This document shows positions 6,150 through 10,991 of a stretch of DNA of 10,991 bases, piece by piece. The stretch comes from Clostridiales bacterium (GTDB taxonomy: Bacteria > Bacillota > Clostridia > Christensenellales > CAG-917). Positions within the stretch are counted from its first letter, which is position 1; each line of letters opens with the position of its first letter. Under the pieces are notes generated by a model. That model worked only from the letters and a program-made list of their open reading frames with translations. It was not told where the DNA came from and did not search any database. The stretch lies in the NCBI GenBank assembly GCA_012800805.1, contig JAAZIO010000144.1:1-10991 (forward strand). The letters run 5' to 3'. Both the position numbers and the translations under genes were made by a program.

Positions 6150-7340
6150 ATGGATAAGGAAAAATTGAGCCGCGGTTTAATAGAAACCGAAAGCAGCGAT
6201 AATAATTTCGATACCGTTATGAGTGAAAGAAACGAAAGCGGCAAAAAGGGCGCAAAAAAGAGGGTGGACGGCGCAAAGGCAACGGCTTATTTAACTAAGA
6301 TTGCTATACTTAGCGCCATAGCTTTTTTGATGTATTTTTACGTCAAGTTTCCGCTTCCGATGATTTTTCCTAAGTTTTTGGACATCCAGATATCCGAGCT
6401 TCCCGCGCTTCTTGCGGGCTTTTCAATGGGTCCCGTCGCAGGGGCTATTGTGGTTATCGTTAAGTGCTGCATAAAAATGCCGTTTTCATCCACGGCTTGC
6501 GTTGGAGAATTAATTGACATCTTGATAGGGCTAAGCATGGTGCTGCCGGCATCCATTATTTATAAATACAAAAAGAATATCAAAGGAGCGGTCACGGGAA
6601 TGGGCATAAGCATCGCTCTTTCCGTTACTGTGGCAATGCTTGCAAACCGCTTTGCCGCTGTGCCTTTATATGTTAAACTGATATTCAACGGCAGCTGGGC
6701 GCCCTTGATTAATATGTGCAAGCCGCTTTATCCGAATATAACGGCGGACAACTTCTACGCCTACTACATTTTTGCAGCGGTATTGCCGTTTAATGTGCTT
6801 CGCTCCTTTATAACGGCGCTTCTTGCGTTTGTTTTATATAAGCGGCTGTCTAAGATACTTCACTGGGAAGGTCAGGCAATAAACATGAATAAAGAGTTTC
6901 CGTATCCCAAAAATCCCGTGACAATTGACATTAAAGGCGAAAAGGCAATGATTCGCTTTGGGGCTCGCTTTGCAAAATATCTTAAAGGCGGAGAACGCAT
7001 AGTCTTAGAGGGCGACCTTGGGGCAGGAAAGACTACATTTACAAAAGGACTTGCTAAAGGGCTTGGCGTCAAAGAAGATGTAACAAGCCCGACTTTTACC
7101 ATTCTAAATGTTTATGAGAGCGGAAGGCTTCCCCTATATCACCTTGACATGTATAGAATTGGCGATGAAAATGAAATATATGAAACCGGCATACTTGATA
7201 CCATAAACAACGGCGGGGTGACGGTTATTGAGTGGAACAAGCTGCCCGACGATGTCAAGGCATGCGTAATCAAGATAGAGCGCACGGGGGAGAATTCGCG
7301 CAAAGTGGAGGTTAAAACAAATGAACTTTTTAGCGTTTGA
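6150..7340 (+). CDS. RibU riboflavin ECF-transporter S component fused in frame to TsaE (tRNA t6A ATPase)
   Basis: One uninterrupted frame of 396 aa encodes two unrelated proteins. Residues about 46-240 are RibU, the membrane S component that binds riboflavin and works with a shared ECF energising module: hydrophobic spans near 47-65, 86-106, 122-137, 147-168 and 204-230, with [14 protein letters not shown] (77-90) and [12 protein letters not shown] (94-105) matching the family. Residues 1-45 are a charged extension. Residues about 246-396 are a full-length TsaE: Walker [10 protein letters not shown] (288-296), [11 protein letters not shown] (313-323), LYHLDMYRI (329-337) and [11 protein letters not shown] (359-369). 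TsaE is the ATPase that works with TsaB-TsaD to make t6A37 in tRNA. The start at 6150 has GGGAGGG ahead; an in-frame ATG at 6063 lies inside the riboswitch and is rejected. Met246 (6885) could be an internal start for free TsaE, with AGG at 6874-6876. Whether this is a true fusion or a lost stop codon is open. Confidence 0.9.
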   Translation: MDKEKLSRGLIETESSDNNFDTVMSERNESGKKGAKKRVDGAKATAYLTKIAILSAIAFLMYFYVKFPLPMIFPKFLDIQISELPALLAGFSMGPVAGAIVVIVKCCIKMPFSSTACVGELIDILIGLSMVLPASIIYKYKKNIKGAVTGMGISIALSVTVAMLANRFAAVPLYVKLIFNGSWAPLINMCKPLYPNITADNFYAYYIFAAVLPFNVLRSFITALLAFVLYKRLSKILHWEGQAINMNKEFPYPKNPVTIDIKGEKAMIRFGARFAKYLKGGERIVLEGDLGAGKTTFTKGLAKGLGVKEDVTSPTFTILNVYESGRLPLYHLDMYRIGDENEIYETGILDTINNGGVTVIEWNKLPDDVKACVIKIERTGENSRKVEVKTNELFSV

Positions 7341-7896
7341 CACATCGCGCGACAGCCTGACAGTGGCGCTAAGCTATAATGATAAATTATATTATCGAGA
7401 TTGCCCCAATGAAAGAATGAGGCACTCGGAGCTTTTTTTGACGCTGGCGGAGCAGCTTCTTAAAGAGGCGGAAGCGGATATTAAAGAAATAGGAGCTTTT
7501 GCGGCAGTGGTGGGCCCCGGCTCTTTTACAGGAATAAGGATAGGCATATCAGGAGCAAACGCTCTTGCTTTTTCCACGGGAGCAAAAAGGGTTGGCATCA
7601 CGGCGTTTGAGCTTATGGCATATAATATAGACGGCGAAGCCACGCTTACAATCGAGGCGGGGCAGGGCAATAAGTATGTCGCATACAAAAAGAACGGCGA
7701 ATACATCTACGATTTCATTGAAAAGGGCGTCGAGGTTTCGGCTTTAGGAACGCTAATAGAGCAGTCCTCGCTTTCGGATTTCCCAAAGAGAATGGCGGAT
7801 GTCGTAAAGGAGAAAATAGAAAGACAAAACTTTTGCGACATGCTGGCGCCTATGTATCTTAGAAAATCGCAGGCGGAGAGAAACTATGATATTTGA
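7321..7896 (+). CDS. tsaB: tRNA threonylcarbamoyladenosine biosynthesis protein TsaB
   Basis: Non-catalytic partner of TsaD in forming N6-threonylcarbamoyladenosine at position 37 of ANN-decoding tRNAs. The N-terminal ASKHA fold is clear: FLAFDTS (3-9), RHSELF (34-39), the hallmark GPGSFTGIRIG (65-75) and a C-terminus LAPMYLRKSQAE (175-186). At 191 aa it is shorter than the common 220-240 aa, mostly in the second lobe, as in other compact Firmicute TsaB proteins. The ATG lies 20 bp inside the end of the TsaE frame with GGAGG (7307-7311) nine bases upstream. The order tsaE-tsaB-rimI is a standard cluster; tsaD, often next, is not in this window. Confidence 0.94.
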   Translation: MNFLAFDTSRDSLTVALSYNDKLYYRDCPNERMRHSELFLTLAEQLLKEAEADIKEIGAFAAVVGPGSFTGIRIGISGANALAFSTGAKRVGITAFELMAYNIDGEATLTIEAGQGNKYVAYKKNGEYIYDFIEKGVEVSALGTLIEQSSLSDFPKRMADVVKEKIERQNFCDMLAPMYLRKSQAERNYDI

Positions 7897-8320
7897 GCCC
7901 CTCCGCTATGAGCATTTAAAACAGATGGCCGCTATCGAGCCCGAGGCTTTCAGCGCGCCTTGGACCGAAAGAATGTTCATCCCCGAGGTTGAAAGCGATA
8001 GGGCGTTCTATAAAGTGGGAGTTAACGGAAGCGAGGTTATATGCTACGGGGGTTTTCACAAGATATTCGACGAAGCGCATATAACTAATATAGCGGTCAA
8101 AAAGGAATACAGGGGAAAGGGCTACGGCAAGCTTCTTTTAAGCGAGCTTATCTCTCTTGCAAAGCTTAACGGTGTAAACTCGATGACGCTTGAGGTAAGC
8201 GTAAACAACCACAGGGCGAGAAACTTATACGAAAGTTTCGGCTTCGTCCCCTCAGGGATAAGAAAAAAATATTATCCCGACGGGGCGGACGCGATAATAA
8301 TGTGGAAGAATTTAATCTGA
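7886..8320 (+). CDS. rimI: RimI-type GNAT N-acetyltransferase
   Basis: GNAT acetyltransferase of the RimI type, which in E. coli acetylates the N-terminal Ala of ribosomal protein bS18; substrates in Firmicutes are less certain. The 144-aa length matches. The acetyl-CoA loop is RGKGYGK (76-82) following ITNIAVKKEY. Glu103 (TLEVS) and Tyr115 (NLYESFGF) fall at the positions of the catalytic pair in E. coli RimI, and the end YYPDGADAIIMWK (129-141) is typical. It overlaps tsaB by 11 bp, with GGCGGAGAG just upstream of its ATG. Its place after tsaE and tsaB is the usual one. Confidence 0.93.
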   Translation: MIFEPLRYEHLKQMAAIEPEAFSAPWTERMFIPEVESDRAFYKVGVNGSEVICYGGFHKIFDEAHITNIAVKKEYRGKGYGKLLLSELISLAKLNGVNSMTLEVSVNNHRARNLYESFGFVPSGIRKKYYPDGADAIIMWKNLI

Positions 8321-8334
8321 TTTGATTTTTACCG

Positions 8335-8360
8335 AAGATGGCCGGGAGGTAGGCTATCTT
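8335..8360 (+). promoter_or_regulatory. Hairpin presenting a Shine-Dalgarno in its loop, before the hydrolase gene
   Basis: AAGATGGCC (8335-8343) pairs with GGCTATCTT (8352-8360), nine pairs with one G-U. The 8-base loop holds GGGAGG (8344-8349), the only good ribosome site for the next gene, and the 3' arm contains the proposed ATC start (8356-8358). A competing 9-bp perfect inverted repeat, TTTACCGAA (8328-8336) and TTCGGTAAA (8374-8382), brackets the site. There is no T-run after the hairpin, so it is not a terminator. A regulatory role is inferred only. Confidence 0.5.
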
Positions 8361-9045
8361 TCATTACATAACATTCGGTAAAGGAAAGGATATCGTTTTT
8401 TTGCATGGCTGGGGCGGAAGCGCCGACAGCTTTTTATTTGTCGCAAAAGACCTTTGCAAAAATTACAGGGTAACCCTTGTTGATTTCTACGGCTTCGGAA
8501 AATCGCCCGAGCCCGTTTGCCCTATGACCGTCCCGGATTACGCCCAGACGCTTATCGAGCTTTTCAGAGAGCAAAAAATAGAAAAAGCAATCATCATCGC
8601 TCACTCTTTCGGAGGAAGAGTTGCTATAAACCTTGCCTCAAAAAGAGCAGACCTTGTGGAAAAGCTTGTTTTAATAGATTCCGCGGGAGTTAAGCCAAGG
8701 AGAAAGCTCTCATACTACATAAAAGTTTTACGGCACAAAATAAGGCGGGCTTTGGGGCTGAAAGGGCTTGAGGGCTCATCCGATTACAGAGTGCTTTCCC
8801 CCGTTATGAAAGAGACATTCAAACTTATCGTAAACTACGACCAAAAGAAGGAGCTAAAAAGAATAGTCGCCCCTACCGCTATCTTTTGGGGGGAGAAAGA
8901 CAAGGAAACTCCCTTATATATGGCGCGTATAATGAATAGGAAAATCAAAAACAGCGCCTTGTTTGTTTTAAGCGGAGGGCATTTTTCCTATATCGACGAT
9001 TATTTCCGCTTCAAAAAAATACTCGACGCTTTCTTAGACGGTTAA
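8356..9045 (+). CDS. Alpha/beta hydrolase, apparently with a non-standard ATC start
   Basis: Serine hydrolase of the alpha/beta fold, probably cytosolic; substrate unknown. From 8356 it has 230 codons: first strand FHYITFGKGKDIVFLHGWGG (2-21, with the oxyanion HGWGG at 17-21), nucleophile elbow AHSFGG with Ser84, Asp182 in WGEKDKETP and His209 in SGGHFSYID. No ATG, GTG or TTG lies between the in-frame TAG at 8350 and TTG 8401. Starting at TTG 8401 would delete the first strands and begin inside the oxyanion motif, so it is unlikely although software limited to standard codons would choose it. GGGAGG (8344-8349) is six bases before ATC 8356, which a single C-to-G change would turn into a normal ATG. 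The gene sits 15 bp before a MurF-like gene and ddl, suggesting a possible envelope-related role. The frame itself is undamaged. Confidence 0.82.
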   Translation: MFHYITFGKGKDIVFLHGWGGSADSFLFVAKDLCKNYRVTLVDFYGFGKSPEPVCPMTVPDYAQTLIELFREQKIEKAIIIAHSFGGRVAINLASKRADLVEKLVLIDSAGVKPRRKLSYYIKVLRHKIRRALGLKGLEGSSDYRVLSPVMKETFKLIVNYDQKKELKRIVAPTAIFWGEKDKETPLYMARIMNRKIKNSALFVLSGGHFSYIDDYFRFKKILDAFLDG

Positions 9046-9059
9046 TAAGGGGGGATATC

Positions 9060-10625
9060 GTGTTTTTAACATACGGCGACTATATATTTTTCGCCCTCGG
9101 CTTTGCGGTTTTTCTGTTTGTGTCAAAGCCTTATCTTCATGCCGTCCAGTTGGATGGCTATAAAGCCAAATCGCTCTTTAAAGCAAGGGGAATCTTCCGC
9201 CAGTATCTTTACGATGCCCTTGCAGCTTTTGCGTTTATCGCGCTTTGGGTGATATTTTTCTTTATTCCTTCACGCGCGATGATAGGGCTGATATTCGGCA
9301 TATTGTTTTTTATATATTTAGGCGTAATTCATATTTTGCCCGACAGGCAAAAGAAGAAAAAACCGCTAAAATACACTAAACGCGCCATAAGACTCATGGT
9401 ATTCAATGCCTTGCTGTTGTCATCTCTTGAACTTATTGTTGTCGGGCTTTTAAACGGGCGTTTTGGGGGCGGCTACGCAAGGTATCTTATTTATTATTTC
9501 TCACCGTTTTTCTTCCCGTTGGTCTTTGCTCTGTCCACGGTTTTGATTTATCCGCTGGAGAGGCTGATTCACGCTTGTTATAACCTTTCGACAAGAAGAA
9601 AGCTAAGAAAGCGTAAAGACCTTATAAAAATTGCGGTTACGGGAAGCTACGCCAAAACCAGCGTCAAAAATTATCTTTGCAAAATATTGGAGAAACGCTA
9701 CAAGGTTCTTTGCACGCCCGCAAGTTACAACACCCCCATGGGAGTGTCTCTTACCGTTAAAAAGCTTACCGAGCTGGACGAGGTTTTCATCTGCGAAATG
9801 GGCGCCAGAAAAACGGGAGACATAGAGGAGCTGATGAAAATCATTGAGCCGCAGCACGCAGTACTCACGGGCATATCCAACCAGCACCTTGAAACATTCA
9901 AAACAGTTGAGAACATTGTTGCCGAAAAAACCAAAGTTTTAAATGTTACGGGCGTAAAAGTCGCCGCGGGGGATTGCAAGTTGGTTCCAAGAATCGACGG
10001 CGTTTGCTATGTCGGAGAGGGGGAAAACAACGAAATCAGATACGGCGGAGTGCAGCTTAGCGAAAACGGGAGCTGTTTTGTTCTGCACCTTGATGACGGC
10101 GACCTTGTCATAAAAACTTCGCTTTTGGGAAAGCACAATATAGCAAATCTTGCTCTTGCCGCCGCAGCGGCGTATAAGCTCGGGGCAAAAAGGGAGGATA
10201 TCGAGAGCGCTATAGCTGAAATCGAGGCGGTTCCTCACAGGCTCAGCAAAATTTATTCGGGAGGCATTACCATAATCGATGACAGCTTCAACTCAAACTC
10301 AGTGGGGGCAAGGTGCGCTTTGGATGTTTTATCGCTCTTTGGCGGAAGAAAAATTGTTGTCACCCCGGGTCTTGTAGAGCTTGGCAAAGACGAGGAGGAG
10401 GAAAACTTCAACCTTGGAAAAGACATGGCGGCAAAGTGCGACATCGCAATTTTAATTGGCTTTAAGCGCTCAAAGCCCATAAAGGAGGGCCTGATTTCGG
10501 GCGGATTTGAGCCGTCAAACATATATATTTACGACACGCTGTTTGACGCGCAAAAGAACTTTCAAAGCTTGTTTAAGGCGGGAGACACCGTGCTGATATT
10601 AAACGACTTGCCTGACAATTATTAA
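9060..10625 (+). CDS. murF: Membrane-anchored MurF-like Mur ligase
   Basis: Mur ligase of the MurF type, the enzyme that adds D-Ala-D-Ala to the UDP-MurNAc peptide. The 521 aa divide into a hydrophobic N-terminal part with about five spans (9-25, 52-70, 72-93, 112-132, 142-166), a basic linker (TRRKLRKRK, 178-186), a central ATPase domain (188 to about 390) and a C-terminal ligase domain. Motifs: P-loop VTGSYAKTS (193-201), CEMGARKTGDI (245-255), GISNQHLETF (271-280), LGKHNIANLALAA (356-368), DDSFNSNS (407-414), TPGLVELG (435-442) and LNDLPDNY at the end. Two oddities: Ala198 replaces the Gly usual before the P-loop Lys199, and the soluble N-terminal domain that binds UDP-MurNAc in classical MurF is replaced by the membrane region. 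The start is GTG 9060 with AAGGGGGGA just ahead. The following ddl gene makes its likely co-substrate, which supports MurF. A MurT-like or lipid-linked ligase role is less likely. Confidence 0.87.
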   Translation: MFLTYGDYIFFALGFAVFLFVSKPYLHAVQLDGYKAKSLFKARGIFRQYLYDALAAFAFIALWVIFFFIPSRAMIGLIFGILFFIYLGVIHILPDRQKKKKPLKYTKRAIRLMVFNALLLSSLELIVVGLLNGRFGGGYARYLIYYFSPFFFPLVFALSTVLIYPLERLIHACYNLSTRRKLRKRKDLIKIAVTGSYAKTSVKNYLCKILEKRYKVLCTPASYNTPMGVSLTVKKLTELDEVFICEMGARKTGDIEELMKIIEPQHAVLTGISNQHLETFKTVENIVAEKTKVLNVTGVKVAAGDCKLVPRIDGVCYVGEGENNEIRYGGVQLSENGSCFVLHLDDGDLVIKTSLLGKHNIANLALAAAAAYKLGAKREDIESAIAEIEAVPHRLSKIYSGGITIIDDSFNSNSVGARCALDVLSLFGGRKIVVTPGLVELGKDEEEENFNLGKDMAAKCDIAILIGFKRSKPIKEGLISGGFEPSNIYIYDTLFDAQKNFQSLFKAGDTVLILNDLPDNY

Positions 10626-10636
10626 GGGGGGAGATT

Positions 10637-10991
10637 ATGAAAAAAAAGCTTGCCGTGATATTTGGCGGCGACTCATGCGAAAGAGATGTATCCGTAATCA
10701 CGGGACTGCAGGCAATCGACGCTATCGATAAAAACCGTTTTGAGGCGCGCGGTTTCTTCTTCAGCCGCGGAAGATTTTATACCGCAGACAATCTGAAGGT
10801 AGAGGATTTTTGCGCGTTCGAGCCTGCCCGCTTTAAGGAGGTATTGCTTCATTGCGGGGCGTTTTACGAAATAAAAGGCTCAAAAATTAAGAAATTCTTC
10901 CAGCCCGAGGCGGCGCTCATGTGCGCCCACGGCGGCGACGGCGAAAACGGGGTGCTGTCGGGTTATCTTGAGATGATGGGCGTGCCTTACA
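10637..10991 (+). CDS. ddl: D-alanine--D-alanine ligase, N-terminal part (cut by window edge)
   Basis: The first 118 codons of an ATP-grasp ligase that joins two D-Ala to form the terminal dipeptide of peptidoglycan precursors. The family's opening VIFGGDSCERDVSVITG (7-23, with Glu15 and Ser19) and the CAHGGDGENGVLSGYLE block with MGVPY at the window end match the N-terminal domain of Ddl. The ATG is 11 bases after the murF stop, preceded by AAGGGGGGAG. The frame is open to the last base, so the gene continues beyond the window. The murF-ddl pairing is common and functionally coherent: Ddl makes the dipeptide that MurF attaches. Confidence 0.94.
   Translation, partial: MKKKLAVIFGGDSCERDVSVITGLQAIDAIDKNRFEARGFFFSRGRFYTADNLKVEDFCAFEPARFKEVLLHCGAFYEIKGSKIKKFFQPEAALMCAHGGDGENGVLSGYLEMMGVPY

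Noticed and set aside
8338..8352. ATG 8338 as the start of the alpha/beta hydrolase.
   Set aside because: It is in frame but meets TAG after four codons (8350-8352) and has no good ribosome site upstream. Read-through of this stop is possible but needs more assumptions than an ATC start.
8401..8403. TTG 8401 as the hydrolase start.
   Set aside because: It would remove the first strands of the fold and start inside HGWGG, and the purine-rich AGGAAAGGA is 10 bases away. Conserved residues upstream argue against it.

Overview
The window looks like core chromosome from an uncultured, low-to-mid GC Clostridia-type Bacillota. The basis is the strong purine-rich Shine-Dalgarno sequences before most genes, sigma-A type promoters, tight head-to-tail operons, an FMN (RFN) riboswitch in front of a RibU-type riboflavin transporter, and Firmicute-style neighbourhoods (nadD-yqeK-rsfS, tsaE-tsaB-rimI, murF-ddl). 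All recognisable protein genes are on the + strand. I see no insertion sequence, phage gene, CRISPR array, tRNA or rRNA, and no clear new defence or mobile system.

Left edge (1-410): no protein gene, but not empty. A minus-strand promoter, a foldable RNA of about 210 nt and a minus-strand terminator form a complete small RNA gene. Its layout (closing stem, central bubble with a small 3' side hairpin, long terminal stem) fits 6S RNA. A separate + strand promoter then drives a membrane PAP2-family phosphatase (411-1427), which ends in a strong terminator.

Operon A (1488-5878): upp (uracil phosphoribosyltransferase), a fused NadD-YqeK protein (NAD synthesis plus HD-domain Ap4A hydrolase), rsfS, an unrecognised 106-aa protein, pyrimidine-nucleoside phosphorylase and deoC. 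Gaps are at most about 30 bp and several genes overlap. The theme is nucleobase and nucleoside salvage plus NAD: uracil to UMP, nucleoside to base plus sugar phosphate, deoxyribose-5-phosphate to glyceraldehyde-3-phosphate plus acetaldehyde.

Operon B (about 6000 to past the right edge): an extended -10 promoter, an FMN riboswitch and a terminator precede an open reading frame joining the riboflavin S-component RibU to TsaE, the ATPase of tRNA t6A synthesis. It is followed by overlapping tsaB and rimI, an alpha/beta hydrolase with no AUG/GUG/UUG codon at its expected start, a MurF-like Mur ligase with a membrane domain in place of the usual N-terminal domain, and the first third of D-Ala-D-Ala ligase, cut by the window edge.

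The points most worth a second look are the RibU-TsaE joining under FMN control, the apparent ATC start of the hydrolase with its Shine-Dalgarno in a hairpin loop, the NadD-YqeK fusion, the unusual Mur ligase and the 6S-like RNA. These are variants of known systems rather than an evidently new one.
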